Shown here in pieces: positions 43,773 through 52,808 of a DNA stretch of 64,000 nucleotides. Each line of letters begins with the position of its first letter. The stretch's first letter is position 1. The DNA comes from Lachnospiraceae bacterium UBA7093 (GTDB lineage Bacteria > Bacillota > Clostridia > Lachnospirales > Lachnospiraceae), in assembly GCA_002492465.1 (NCBI GenBank), contig DKYT01000067.1, positions 1 to 64,000 of the forward strand. The letters are read 5' to 3'. A program made the position numbers and the translations under genes. Below the pieces are notes generated by a model that worked only from the letters and a program-made list of their open reading frames with translations, was not told where the DNA came from and did not search any database.

Positions 43773-44825
43773 TTACAGTGTATCTTTCAGTGGGCTGCCC
43801 TGAAGCCCGTACAGTCTGCCCTGACAGGCACCCTGTTCCTTCATTTGCTTGTGCAGGGTGTTCAGAACCAGCCGCTTGTTTGCGCTCCAGAGAGGAAAGA
43901 GCAGCAGATCTCTTGGCGCGTCTCCTGTAACCCGATGCACCACCATATCAGGGCGAAGATGTTCAAGGCATGGAATCAGAACCTCCAAATAGCTTTCCAG
44001 AGTGGAAAAAGAGCCACAGGAGGAAGGATCTTCCTTCCAAAGCCTGCCAAGGTCAGTTCCTTTTAAAATATGCAGGAGTTGGAGTTTAATACCCCAGATG
44101 GGGAGCTGGTTTAAGTACGCTGCGGTGGCAAGCATGTCCTGCTGATTTTCTCCCGGAAGCCCCAATATAGCATGGGCAATCACAGGAATGGAAGCCTCAT
44201 CCAGCTTCCGTATACAGGTTTCAAAACAGCTCAGAGGATAGCCCCGGCGGATCAGGCGTGCCGTGCGCTCATGAACGGTTTGCAGTCCCAGTTCAAGCCA
44301 GACGAACTTTGGCGCGTACTCTTCTTTCAGCTTTACCAGAAGCTCCATCACAGATGCAGGAAGGCAGTCCGGTCTGGTGGCGATGGAAATACCGGCAACG
44401 GAAGGCATAGCAAGGGCAAGACGGTACACCCTTTCCAAGTAGGAAAGGGGAGCGTAGGTGTTGGTATACGCCTGAAAATAAGCGATGAACCGCTGCCCGG
44501 TTTTTTTACCGGAAAGTGCGGAGATTCCCTTTTCAAAGGCGGCGGAAAATAGCTGGACAGCTTCATCCTGCCGTACTCTGCTTTCCAGTGCGGAGTAGCT
44601 GCGCAGGGGGACTGCAAAATCCCCGCTGCCCCCTGCACTGCAAAAGATACATCCTCTATGATCCAGCGTTCCGTCCCGATTGGGGCAGGTCATACCTGCG
44701 TTCAGTGCGATTTTATATAGTTTTTCCCCATAAGTATTTTTACAGAAGGCATCCAGAGAATAGTAGGGCTTTCCCTGCCAGAGATTCTTATGGGGGACTG
44801 GTGTATAGGAAGATGAGAAATTCAT
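43773..44825 (-). CDS. radical SAM protein, TIGR01212/YhcC family
   Basis: A 350-aa radical SAM enzyme. The [4Fe-4S] cysteines are Cys47, Cys59 and Cys62 in CPNRDGTLDHRGCIFC. GQRFIAYFQAYTNTYAP, ISIATRPDCLP and WLELGLQTVHERT are family signatures. The reaction is not established. It starts 6 bases after the malic-enzyme stop with no strong ribosome site, so it may be translated by coupling. Confidence 0.88.
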   Translation of the reverse strand: MNFSSSYTPVPHKNLWQGKPYYSLDAFCKNTYGEKLYKIALNAGMTCPNRDGTLDHRGCIFCSAGGSGDFAVPLRSYSALESRVRQDEAVQLFSAAFEKGISALSGKKTGQRFIAYFQAYTNTYAPLSYLERVYRLALAMPSVAGISIATRPDCLPASVMELLVKLKEEYAPKFVWLELGLQTVHERTARLIRRGYPLSCFETCIRKLDEASIPVIAHAILGLPGENQQDMLATAAYLNQLPIWGIKLQLLHILKGTDLGRLWKEDPSSCGSFSTLESYLEVLIPCLEHLRPDMVVHRVTGDAPRDLLLFPLWSANKRLVLNTLHKQMKEQGACQGRLYGLQGSPLKDTL

Positions 44826-44831
44826 ATAAGC

Positions 44832-45983
44832 TTATCGGATGTGAGATTTCACAGCATCCGCTACAAGCTCGGCAACCTTGGGATTAAATGCTTCCGGCAT
44901 AATGTTGTCCTCGTTTAATTCTTCTTCCGGTACCAGAGAGGCGATTGCTTCCGCTGCCGCCAGTTTCATTTCTTCCGTGATCTGCGTGGCGCGTCCCTCA
45001 AGGGCGCCCTTGAAGATACCCGGAAATGCCACTACATTGTTAACCTGGTTGGGGAAGTCGCTTCGACCTGTACCTACCACCTTTGCCCCTGCCGCTTTTG
45101 CCAGATCCGGCATAATTTCAGGCACGGGATTCGCCATGGCAAAGAGAATGGCGTCCCGATTCATGGAGGCAACCATTTCCTGGGTGACAATATTGGGGGC
45201 GGAAACGCCTACAAAAATATCTGCGCCTTTGAGGGCATCCGCCAAGGAGCCGGTTTCGTTGTGGGGATTGGTTACCTGGGTCATTTTCTGCTGCATCCAG
45301 TTCAGCCCCTGGGTGTCTTTTGAGACGATACCGACTTTATCGCACATAACAATGTTGGGAAAACCGTAGGTTAAAAGCAGTTTGGTGATGGCAACGCCTG
45401 CGCTGCCGGCACCGTTGACAACTACTTTACAGTCTTCTTTCTTTTTATTTACGACTTTCAAGGCATTGATGATGCCCGCAAGAACTACGATAGCGGTTCC
45501 GTGCTGGTCATCGTGGAAAACGGGAATGTCCAAAATTTCCTTTAAGCGTTCTTCAATCTCAAAGCAGCGGGGAGCGCTGATGTCCTCCAGATTAATTCCC
45601 CCAAAGCCGGGGGCAAGATAAGTCACTGTTTTGATGATTTCTTCCGTATCCTGGGTATCCAGGCAGATCGGAACGGCATTGACGCCTCCAAACTCTTTAA
45701 AAAGGACAGCCTTACCTTCCATAACAGGCATGGCGGCATAAGGACCGATGTTGCCCAGCCCAAGAACGGCGCTGCCGTCGGAGACAACGGCAACAGTGTT
45801 TGCCTTCATGGTATACTGATAGGCGGCTTCCTTATCCTCTGCAATTACCTTGCAGGGCTCCGCAACGCCCGGGGTGTAGGCAAGGGACAGATCTTCTCTG
45901 GATTTGACAGGAGTTTTCGATACGGTTTCAAGCTTTCCGTTCCATTTTTTGTGAAGCATAAGCGCTTTTTCATTTGTGGTCAT
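44832..45983 (-). CDS. NAD-dependent malic enzyme
   Basis: A 383-aa oxidative decarboxylase of malate to pyruvate. The catalytic Tyr is in LSLAYTPGVAEPC, Lys in VMEGKAVLFKEFGG, the metal site in FEIEERL and HDDQHGT, and the Rossmann NAD motif in VVNGAGSAGVAI. The short form without an acetyltransferase domain is normal in Firmicutes. The radical SAM gene follows closely. The gap to degV (260 bases) is a divergent promoter region. Confidence 0.93.
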   Translation of the reverse strand: MTTNEKALMLHKKWNGKLETVSKTPVKSREDLSLAYTPGVAEPCKVIAEDKEAAYQYTMKANTVAVVSDGSAVLGLGNIGPYAAMPVMEGKAVLFKEFGGVNAVPICLDTQDTEEIIKTVTYLAPGFGGINLEDISAPRCFEIEERLKEILDIPVFHDDQHGTAIVVLAGIINALKVVNKKKEDCKVVVNGAGSAGVAITKLLLTYGFPNIVMCDKVGIVSKDTQGLNWMQQKMTQVTNPHNETGSLADALKGADIFVGVSAPNIVTQEMVASMNRDAILFAMANPVPEIMPDLAKAAGAKVVGTGRSDFPNQVNNVVAFPGIFKGALEGRATQITEEMKLAAAEAIASLVPEEELNEDNIMPEAFNPKVAELVADAVKSHIR

Positions 45984-46148
45984 ATAAGTACCTCGCTTTT
46001 TATTTTAAACAATTAGAATCCTGCATTTCAGCATGATATACTTAGTATAGCATAAAAATAAAGGATATGGGAAACAGATTAAAATGCTTTCAAAAAAATG
46101 CACAACCGTTTTAAAATCAGGAAAATGTGGATATTCTATGAATTATAC

Positions 46149-46177
46149 TTTACACACTCTAAAGCATATGCTATCAT
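46149..46177 (+). promoter_or_regulatory. promoter of the degV-type gene
   Basis: TTTACA (46,149-46,154) and TATCAT (46,172-46,177) are 17 bases apart, 65 bases before the ATG. Confidence 0.55.
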
Positions 46178-46242
46178 AAGTAGTAATGAAAACTACATAC
46201 TATGGATGTTGATAAATACATGAGATGGTTTCGGAGGTTGTT

Positions 46243-47076
46243 ATGAATTATAAAATTATTGCAGACAGCTGCTGTGAATTTCCCCCGGAGTGGGAAAATT
46301 CCGGATATGAACGCATACCCTTAGGGCTGGAAGTGAACGGCGAATTGATTATGGATGACGAGAGCTTTGATCAGGCGCAGTTTCTGAAAAAAGTAGCGGC
46401 TTCTCCTGTGTGTCCCAAATCTTTTTGTCCGTCTCCGGAAAAATTTAAGGAAGCGTATGAGACGGATGCCCCGAACGTATTTGTATTTACTTTATCTTCA
46501 AAATTAAGCGGGAGCTACAACAGTGCAGAACTGGGGAAAAAACTTTATATAGAAGAGCACGGAAATAAAAATATTTTCGTATGCGATTCGGAATCCGCAA
46601 GCTGCGGGGAGACCCAGCTTGCGCGGAAAGCCGCGGAATGGTCAGAGGAAGGACTTCCATTTGAAGAAATTTGCAGAAAGCTCACAGAGTACAGAGACAG
46701 GATGAAGACTTACTTTGTGCTGGATAATTTGGAAACCCTCCGCAAAAACGGGCGGCTTACCGGAGTCAAAGCGCTGGTTGCCTCCACCCTGAACATCAAG
46801 CCGGTAATGGGTTCCCATAAGGGGGAGATTATTCAACTGAGTCAGGCGATCGGCATCAAAAAGGGCTTGGCAAGGATGGCAGAGTATGTGGCAAAAGAAG
46901 CGGTACACCCCGAAGATAAAACCCTGATGATTACCCATTGTAACTGCCCTGCGCGTGCCCAAAGCGTGAAAGAAATGATCCTTTCCAAAATCAGGGTAAA
47001 AGACGTACTGATCATGGACACCAAAGGAGTCAGCAGCATGTACGCCAACGACGGCGGCGTGATCGTTACGCTGTAA
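46243..47076 (+). CDS. DegV/FakB family fatty-acid-binding protein
   Basis: A 277-aa DegV-fold protein that binds a fatty acid for the FakA kinase. The N-terminal domain starts YKIIADSCCEFPPEW, the fatty-acid head contact SSKLSGSYNSAEL is conserved, and the C-terminal domain has LDNLETLRKNGRLTG. The start is the ATG at 46,243, 5 bases after GGAGG; the frame opens at 46,225 without a site. No fakA is adjacent, but a FakA-tail-like gene is at 34 kb. Confidence 0.9.
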   Translation: MNYKIIADSCCEFPPEWENSGYERIPLGLEVNGELIMDDESFDQAQFLKKVAASPVCPKSFCPSPEKFKEAYETDAPNVFVFTLSSKLSGSYNSAELGKKLYIEEHGNKNIFVCDSESASCGETQLARKAAEWSEEGLPFEEICRKLTEYRDRMKTYFVLDNLETLRKNGRLTGVKALVASTLNIKPVMGSHKGEIIQLSQAIGIKKGLARMAEYVAKEAVHPEDKTLMITHCNCPARAQSVKEMILSKIRVKDVLIMDTKGVSSMYANDGGVIVTL

Positions 47077-47108
47077 TTGTGCTTTCATCATATTTTAGGA
47101 TGCATCCG

Positions 47109-47328
47109 GGACAAAAACCCCGGTTCTAAATAGCGGCGGTGGAATTTTATAAAAGAAGCTTGTGCGAACGACTTTTGCACCATGGAGATGAGACACAAAA
47201 AATCGCGGAAGCCTTTGCTGACGCGATTTTCGTTTTAAGAGGCTCATCGGAATGCCTGGTGCAACGGAGCAAGCACAAATTCTTTTATAAAATTCCACCG
47301 CCGCTATTTAGAACCGGGGTTTTTGTCC
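47109..47328. repeat. long palindromic element C (49-bp perfect inverted repeat)
   Basis: Bases 47,109-47,157 are the exact reverse complement of 47,280-47,328. Inside, further pairs nest: TTGCACCA/TGGTGCA, GATGAG/CTCATC and AAAATCGCG/CGCGATTTT. The whole 220-base unit can fold into one branched stem. Because of the symmetry, both strands read MEFYKR near one end and FFYKIPPPLFRTGVFV near the other. It lies between two convergent genes, DegV and DUF1294. It has no transposase. Confidence 0.88.
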
Positions 47329-47335
47329 ACTCAAA

Positions 47336-47629
47336 CTATAACAGTGAAATTTCCACAGGCGCGTTCAGAAGGGCGATAACCAGCGCGATTTGCAGGATTA
47401 AAATGAAAGGCATTCCGTACACGAAGGAGCGGTGCCTTGTTTTATGGTGGAAGGTATACATTCCAAGAATGGAGCCTATGCTTCCGCCGATGATTGCAAC
47501 AATAAAAAGGGTTGCTTCCGGAATCCGGAAGGCCCTTTTTTTTGCTTTATATTTGTCAATGCCCATCAGGGCAAATCCAATCAGATTAATTCCAATAAAA
47601 TAGGATAATAAAAGTGTTATTACATCCAT
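47336..47629 (-). CDS. DUF1294 membrane protein
   Basis: A 97-aa membrane protein with two or three helices and the family motifs LMGIDKYKAKKRAFRIPE, FIVAIIGGSIGSILGMYTFHHKTRH (in part) and VYGMPFILILQ. Function unknown. The stop lies 7 bases from element C. GGAGG is 12 bases before the ATG. Confidence 0.85.
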   Translation of the reverse strand: MDVITLLLSYFIGINLIGFALMGIDKYKAKKRAFRIPEATLFIVAIIGGSIGSILGMYTFHHKTRHRSFVYGMPFILILQIALVIALLNAPVEISLL

Positions 47630-47665
47630 AAAGGTGATCAGCCTCCATAGTTTCCATTATTTTCC

Positions 47666-48886
47666 TTATTTCAGTTCTCCACGCTCCTGCATTTTAAGGG
47701 CGCGCACCTTGGTGGAAAGTCCAAAGAGATTGATAAAGCCCTCCGCATCATGGTGGTCATAGAGATCTCCCGTTGTAAAGGAAGCAATGCTTTCATTGTA
47801 CAGTGAGTAAGGAGAAGTGGTGCCTGCCTTGATGATGTTGCCCTTGTAAAGCTTAAACTTCACTTCGCCTGTTACATACTGCTGGGTGGATTCGATGAAA
47901 GCCTGAACCGCCTGACGGAGAGGAGAAAACCATTTTCCCTCATATACGATCTGTGCCAGCTTGTTGCCCATATCCATTTTAACGGCGTAGGTATCCCGAT
48001 CCAGGATCAGCTCTTCTAACTGCTGATGCGCCTCATAAAGGATGGTTCCGCCGGGGGTTTCGTAAACGCCTCTGGACTTCATGCCGACAACACGGTTTTC
48101 AACAATATCTACAATGCCAATGCCGTGCTTGCCGCCTAATGTGTTCAGCTCTCTGATAATATCGGAAACTTTCATTTGCTTGCCGTTGACGGAGGTGGGA
48201 ACCCCCTTTTCAAAGGTCATGGTAACGTACTCGCCCTCATCGGGAGCCTTTTCAGGAGTAACGCCCAGTACCAGAAGATGCTCGAAGTTAGGCTCGTTTC
48301 CGGGATCCTCCAGTTCCAGTCCTTCATGGCTGATGTGCCACAGATTACGGTCGCGGCTGTAGCTGGAATCAGCGGAGAAAGGAAGGTCGATTCCGTGTGC
48401 CTTGCAGTATGCAATTTCAGATTCCCGGGAATCCAAGGTCCACTTGTCATTTCTCCATGCCGCAATGATCTTTATGTCAGGGGCAAGAGCTTTGATGCCA
48501 AGTTCAAAGCGAATCTGGTCGTTTCCTTTACCGGTAGCGCCGTGGCAGATGGCGGAAGCGCCTTCCTTACGTGCGATTTCAACCAGCTTTTTTGCAATCA
48601 GAGGTCTTGCCATGGAAGTCCCCAGGAGATATTTATTCTCATATACGGCGTGTGCCTGTACGCAGGGGACAACGTATTCGTCACAGAATTCGTCGGTCAC
48701 ATCCAGTATGTATAATTTTTCAGCGCCGCAGAATTTCGCTCTTTCTTCAAGCCCGTCCAGTTCTTCTCCCTGTCCACAGTCGATGCAGACGCAGATGACT
48801 TCATAGTCAAAATTTTCTTTCAGCCAGGGGATGATGGCGGTGGTGTCCAGTCCGCCTGAGTATGCCAGAATCACTTTTTCCTTCAT
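47666..48886 (-). CDS. argG: argininosuccinate synthase
   Basis: A 406-aa enzyme joining citrulline and aspartate with ATP in arginine synthesis. The PP-loop is LAYSGGLDTTAI (8-19). GATGKGNDQIRFE and SYSRDRNLWHISHEG are the substrate-binding signatures. Its partner argH is not next to it in this window. Promoter and an ARG box lie upstream, so ArgR-type control by arginine is likely. GGAGGCATTAAATT stands before the ATG. Confidence 0.96.
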   Translation of the reverse strand: MKEKVILAYSGGLDTTAIIPWLKENFDYEVICVCIDCGQGEELDGLEERAKFCGAEKLYILDVTDEFCDEYVVPCVQAHAVYENKYLLGTSMARPLIAKKLVEIARKEGASAICHGATGKGNDQIRFELGIKALAPDIKIIAAWRNDKWTLDSRESEIAYCKAHGIDLPFSADSSYSRDRNLWHISHEGLELEDPGNEPNFEHLLVLGVTPEKAPDEGEYVTMTFEKGVPTSVNGKQMKVSDIIRELNTLGGKHGIGIVDIVENRVVGMKSRGVYETPGGTILYEAHQQLEELILDRDTYAVKMDMGNKLAQIVYEGKWFSPLRQAVQAFIESTQQYVTGEVKFKLYKGNIIKAGTTSPYSLYNESIASFTTGDLYDHHDAEGFINLFGLSTKVRALKMQERGELK

Positions 48887-48941
48887 AATTTAATGCCTCC
48901 ATAATGATTTTATAATAAGCTTACAATTACTGTCCTTTGAC

Positions 48942-48970
48942 AATATACAACAGATCCATTGGAAATGCAA
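48942..48970 (-). promoter_or_regulatory. promoter of argG
   Basis: On the minus strand TTGCAT (48,970-48,965) and TATATT (48,947-48,942) are 17 bases apart, 55 bases before the start codon. Confidence 0.6.
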
Positions 48971-49052
48971 CACCTATTTATGCATAAAATTTAAAACATA
49001 TTTTGATTTTATCCATAAAAAATAAATAAAAATGTATATTATTCATAAAAAT

Positions 49053-49066
49053 TGAATAATAATTCA
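49053..49066. promoter_or_regulatory. ARG box candidate
   Basis: TGAATAATAATTCA fits the ArgR consensus TGAATWWWWATTCA exactly. It lies about 83 bases upstream of the argG -35. A partner half ATTATTCA is 13 bases to its left. It is also some 85 bases before the apt promoter, but argG is the logical target. The 336-base gap between argG and apt contains only these sites. Confidence 0.6.
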
Positions 49067-49151
49067 TTCGTTCCAATGTAAGAAAAGAGAATGGGAAGAA
49101 GTAAGGAAAACAGAATTAGCAGGAAAAATTTTGCAGGAAGTCTAAATTTCC

Positions 49152-49180
49152 TTGTTCTGTATGGTATTTTCTGATAAAAT
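49152..49180 (+). promoter_or_regulatory. promoter of apt
   Basis: TTGTTC (49,152-49,157) and TAAAAT (49,175-49,180) are separated by 17 bases, 42 bases before the ATG. Confidence 0.6.
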
Positions 49181-49222
49181 AATCCAGTATGATTAATATA
49201 AACGAAGGAAGGGATCCGTGCT

Positions 49223-49747
49223 ATGAAAAAAATGGAAGAGTACATACGAAGTATTCCGGATTTTCCGGAGAAGGGCATTATTTTCAGAGACGTGACCAGC
49301 GTGCTGCAGGATCCGGACGGGTTAGCGCTTGCCATTGACTCTATGAAAAAGATGTTGGAGGGGATTGATTTTGACGTGATTGTGGGAACAGAGTCAAGAG
49401 GTTTTATTTTTGGTGTTCCCATTGCATATTCCTTACATAAAGGATTTGTGCCGGTTCGCAAGAAAGGGAAGCTGCCGCTGGAGGTTATTTCCAAGGAATA
49501 TGACCTGGAATATGGCAGCGCCGTAGTGGAGATGCATAAAGACTCCATTAAGCCGGGACAAAAAGTAGTAGTGGTGGACGACCTGATTGCTACAGGCGGC
49601 ACCATTGAGGCGAGCATTCAGATGATTGAAGAGCTGGGCGGCGAAGTCGTGAAGGTGATTTTCCTGATGGAGTTGGCGGGACTGAAGGGAAGAGAACGGC
49701 TGAAGGGCTACGATGTGGACAGCGTCATCATCTATGAAGGCAAATAA
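49223..49747 (+). CDS. apt: adenine phosphoribosyltransferase
   Basis: A 174-aa type I phosphoribosyltransferase that makes AMP from adenine and PRPP. The PRPP motif is VVVVDDLIATGGT (about 113-125), and the typical start is IPDFPEKGIIFRDVT. It is followed after 36 bases by a purine permease gene, so uptake and salvage are encoded together. GAAGGGAT precedes the ATG. Confidence 0.96.
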   Translation: MKKMEEYIRSIPDFPEKGIIFRDVTSVLQDPDGLALAIDSMKKMLEGIDFDVIVGTESRGFIFGVPIAYSLHKGFVPVRKKGKLPLEVISKEYDLEYGSAVVEMHKDSIKPGQKVVVVDDLIATGGTIEASIQMIEELGGEVVKVIFLMELAGLKGRERLKGYDVDSVIIYEGK

Positions 49748-49783
49748 ATTATACTTACCACTTATGAGAAAAGGAGAAAAGTG

Positions 49784-51142
49784 ATGTTAGAGAAATGGTT
49801 CAAACTCAAAGAAAACAACACGAACATCAAAACAGAAGTAGTTGCCGGCGTCACAACATTTATGACCATGGCATATATTCTGGCAGTTAATCCGTCGATT
49901 CTTTCGGCGTCCGGCATGGACAGTAACGCTGTGCTGATGGCAACGGCTCTTGCGGCATTTATCGGTACCCTGGCAATGGCGCTGCTTGCAAATTATCCCT
50001 TTGCATTGGCTCCGGGACTTGGGCTTAACGCTTATTTTGCCTATACGGTATGCGGCGTTATGGGATACTCCTGGCAGATTGCCCTGATGGCGGTGTTTGT
50101 AGAAGGATTGATTTTTATTGTATTATCCGTGACAAATGTGCGGGAGGCAATTTTTAATGCAATTCCCATGCAGCTGAAAAGAGGCGTGTCTGTAGGCATC
50201 GGTCTGTTTATTGCATTTATTGGATTCCAGAATGCAGGGGTTGTAGTAAACTCAGACAGCACGCTGGTAACGGTAATTGATTTTACAGCGGATTTCCATA
50301 CGGCAGGTATCAGTGCGCTGCTGGCAATCATCGGCATTTTCATAATCGTTATCCTTCATGTAAAGAAGGTAAAGGGCGCTATTTTGATCGGTATCTTTGC
50401 AACCTGGATTTTGGGCATTATCTGTCAGTTGACAGGCTTATATACAGTAGTGCCGGAAGCGGGCTACTATTCTCTGATTCCCTCCTGGAGCAGTTTCAGC
50501 ATCAGTTCCATCGGTTTGACCTTTGGGCAGTGCTTTAAGGCGGATTTTGGCTCAATTAAGGTGATCGACTTTATTGTAATTATTCTTGCATTTCTGTTTG
50601 TAGACGTGTTCGATACGCTGGGAACATTGATCGGATGCGCAAATAAGGCGGATATGCTTGATAAAGAAGGAAAGCTTCCCCGCATTAAACAGGCGCTTTT
50701 GGCGGATGCTATTGCAACCAGCGCTGGCGCTGTTTTGGGTACTTCCACTACGACCACTTTTGTGGAAAGCTCTGCAGGTGTTGCAGAGGGCGGCAGAACA
50801 GGACTTTCTTCTGTTGTGACCGGTTTCCTGTTCCTGCTGGCAATTATATTTGCTCCAATCTTTACGACCATTCCCGGATTTGCAACGGCTCCGGCACTGA
50901 TTTTCGTAGGATTTTTGATGATCACCGCTGTTGTGCAGATCGATTTCGAAGATCTCACAGAGGCAATTCCCGCTTACCTTTGTCTGCTTGCAATGCCTCT
51001 CATGTACAGCATTTCCGAAGGTATCGCAGTAGGCGTTATCTCTTATGTGATCATTAACCTTGTATGCGGAAAGGCAAAAAAGATTACACCCCTTATGTAT
51101 ATACTTGCAGTGTTGTTTATCTGTAAATATATTTTCCTGTAG
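49784..51142 (+). CDS. NCS2 family purine permease (PbuG/AzgA-like)
   Basis: A 452-aa membrane transporter with about 12-14 helices. The family signatures GVTTFMTMAYILAVNP, ALAPGLGLNAYFAYTV, VDVFDTLGTLIG and TTTTFVESSAGVAEGGRTGL (in part) mark the AzgA/PbuG type that takes up hypoxanthine, guanine or adenine. Coupling to apt suggests adenine among the substrates. AAGGAG is 7 bases before the ATG at 49,784; an in-frame GTG is 3 bases earlier. A strong terminator follows. Confidence 0.93.
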   Translation: MLEKWFKLKENNTNIKTEVVAGVTTFMTMAYILAVNPSILSASGMDSNAVLMATALAAFIGTLAMALLANYPFALAPGLGLNAYFAYTVCGVMGYSWQIALMAVFVEGLIFIVLSVTNVREAIFNAIPMQLKRGVSVGIGLFIAFIGFQNAGVVVNSDSTLVTVIDFTADFHTAGISALLAIIGIFIIVILHVKKVKGAILIGIFATWILGIICQLTGLYTVVPEAGYYSLIPSWSSFSISSIGLTFGQCFKADFGSIKVIDFIVIILAFLFVDVFDTLGTLIGCANKADMLDKEGKLPRIKQALLADAIATSAGAVLGTSTTTTFVESSAGVAEGGRTGLSSVVTGFLFLLAIIFAPIFTTIPGFATAPALIFVGFLMITAVVQIDFEDLTEAIPAYLCLLAMPLMYSISEGIAVGVISYVIINLVCGKAKKITPLMYILAVLFICKYIFL

Positions 51143-51166
51143 GGTGAATTGATTTTTTGAAACTTG

Positions 51167-51214
51167 GGGCTTTCGCATCGGCGGAATGATTCTGCCGGGC
51201 GATTGCCCTTTTTT
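51167..51214 (+). terminator. terminator after the purine permease gene
   Basis: A nested hairpin, GGGC (51,167) to GCCC (51,208) with inner pairs CGGC/GCCG and GAAT/ATTC, is followed by six T. Confidence 0.75.
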
Positions 51215-51241
51215 GTTTGAGGGATAGGAAAAGGAGTGAAA

Positions 51242-52054
51242 ATGAAAAGAAGCAATTATTTTGTGGAAGGTCTTCAGGGCGCAGGCAAAACGACCTTTGT
51301 GCGGCGGCTTGGGGAACGCTTAAGCGATTATCAGGTTTTCCACGAGGGGGATTATTCGCCTGTTGAATTGGCATGGTGCGCTTATGTTACGGAAGAAGAG
51401 TACAGGCATGTGCTGAACAGCTATCCTTCCCTCCGGAAAGAAATTATGGAGAAAACAGTAACGGAGGACGACCGCAGGATTATCTGCTACACGCAGATTC
51501 TAACCGACGTTGCAGGTTTTCACAAAACGTTGGAAAAGTTTGAAATTTATAATGGAAATCTGGATAAAGAGTCTTTTGAAAATGTGATTTTTGAACGGTT
51601 TGGGAAATGGAGGGGAGAAGGGCAGATTTTTGAGTGCTCCATCTTCCAAAATATTATTGAAAACCAAATGCTTTATTTGATGATGGAGGAAGAGGAAATT
51701 CTGGATTTTTACAGAAGATTAAAGAACGTTCTTGGAGATAAACCGTATCAGATTATTTATCTTGACGTGGAGGATATTCCAGGCGCTATTGAGGTAATCC
51801 GAAAGGAGAGAGCGGATGAGAACGGAAATGAAGTATGGTTTCCGTTGATGATAAAATATCTGGAGGAATCGCCTTATGGAAAGAAGCATGGGACGATGGG
51901 GCTGGAGGGACTGCTTGTGCATTTAGAGAGGCGAAAAGCGATAGAACATCGGCTTATGGAAGAGGTTTTTAAGGAGAAAGGGATTATTGTAAAATCTTTC
52001 CATGGATTCGGTGATTTCGAAGTACCAATCCAACCCCTGCCATTATCACAATAG
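51242..52054 (+). CDS. P-loop kinase-like protein
   Basis: A 270-aa protein I recognise only by fold. Walker A GLQGAGKTT lies near residues 10-18. QIIYLDVEDIPGAIEVIRKER resembles the lid region of nucleoside-kinase-like proteins. AAGGAG is 5 bases before the ATG at 51,242; a GTG 6 bases earlier overlaps that site. The C-terminus (HGFGDFEVPIQPLPLSQ) runs 71 bases into the opposite-strand CPBP gene. The original end may have been lost at a junction. Confidence 0.65.
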   Translation: MKRSNYFVEGLQGAGKTTFVRRLGERLSDYQVFHEGDYSPVELAWCAYVTEEEYRHVLNSYPSLRKEIMEKTVTEDDRRIICYTQILTDVAGFHKTLEKFEIYNGNLDKESFENVIFERFGKWRGEGQIFECSIFQNIIENQMLYLMMEEEEILDFYRRLKNVLGDKPYQIIYLDVEDIPGAIEVIRKERADENGNEVWFPLMIKYLEESPYGKKHGTMGLEGLLVHLERRKAIEHRLMEEVFKEKGIIVKSFHGFGDFEVPIQPLPLSQ

Positions 52055-52808
52055 AAAATATTCCCGTTATAGGATCAAAAAATATCTGTCCCCAATTGCT
52101 GTATTTCACAAAGGAACCTGTTGCAATAAGAACAGTGGGGACAGCATCTTCCATTGAGTGTAACAGTACGCAGGACCATACGCTTTTTGTCATGCGGTAT
52201 AATTCTACAAATAAAATGGACCATACCATCATGACAAGACATCCTGATATCAGAGTTTTCAATCTTGAAGCGGTTAAAAAATATTCATCCCCCAGGAAAA
52301 CCAAATAATATGCTGTATGCCACAACCCCCATACCAGACCTGAAATACCATATATCAACCAATCGTTTAGCCGAAATTCCAATAGCCTGGGTGTCAGGTA
52401 TCCGCGCCATGCAAATTCTTCAAATATATTTTTCAAAAAGCTTCCCGCTAAAGAGATTGCTGCAGTTGATAGAAAAGCAGACCACGAGATCGTGGAAATA
52501 TCAATACAGTCAAAGCATAATGCAAGTAAGATCGTAATCATTGTGACAACAGGATAGAGGAGAATTGCAATCACATAACCTTTCCAACTTGTTTTAAGGT
52601 TTAGTTTTAGACCGAAGCTTTTCCATTCTTTTTCCCTGGTTCTGAATATGACAGCACATAATAAAGGAAGGGCAAGCCAAATACCCATTCCCAGGCTGTC
52701 TCCTTCAGGCTGGTCTGTTAAGAGTTGATCCACAAGGACGCCGATCCAGCCGCTGATAAGCGTTATAATGATAAAATAAATTAAATTGCGACGGGTATTT
52801 TTCAGCAT
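51984..52808 (-). CDS. CPBP family intramembrane metalloprotease
   Basis: A 274-aa membrane protein with about eight helices. Motif 1 is EEFAWRGYL, motif 2 GLVWGLWHTAYY and motif 3 HSMEDAV. It is co-transcribed with a TetR regulator; its ATG overlaps the regulator's stop. The substrate is unknown. It shares only motifs with the CPBP gene at 41.6 kb. Its end overlaps the convergent kinase-like gene. Confidence 0.87.
   Translation of the reverse strand: MLKNTRRNLIYFIIITLISGWIGVLVDQLLTDQPEGDSLGMGIWLALPLLCAVIFRTREKEWKSFGLKLNLKTSWKGYVIAILLYPVVTMITILLALCFDCIDISTISWSAFLSTAAISLAGSFLKNIFEEFAWRGYLTPRLLEFRLNDWLIYGISGLVWGLWHTAYYLVFLGDEYFLTASRLKTLISGCLVMMVWSILFVELYRMTKSVWSCVLLHSMEDAVPTVLIATGSFVKYSNWGQIFFDPITGIFSIVIMAGVGLVLRNHRIHGKILQ

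Noticed and set aside
47095..47603. Frames on both strands through palindromic element C
   Set aside because: They exist because the inverted repeat mirrors itself. They have no good ribosome site, and one runs into the antisense of the DUF1294 gene.
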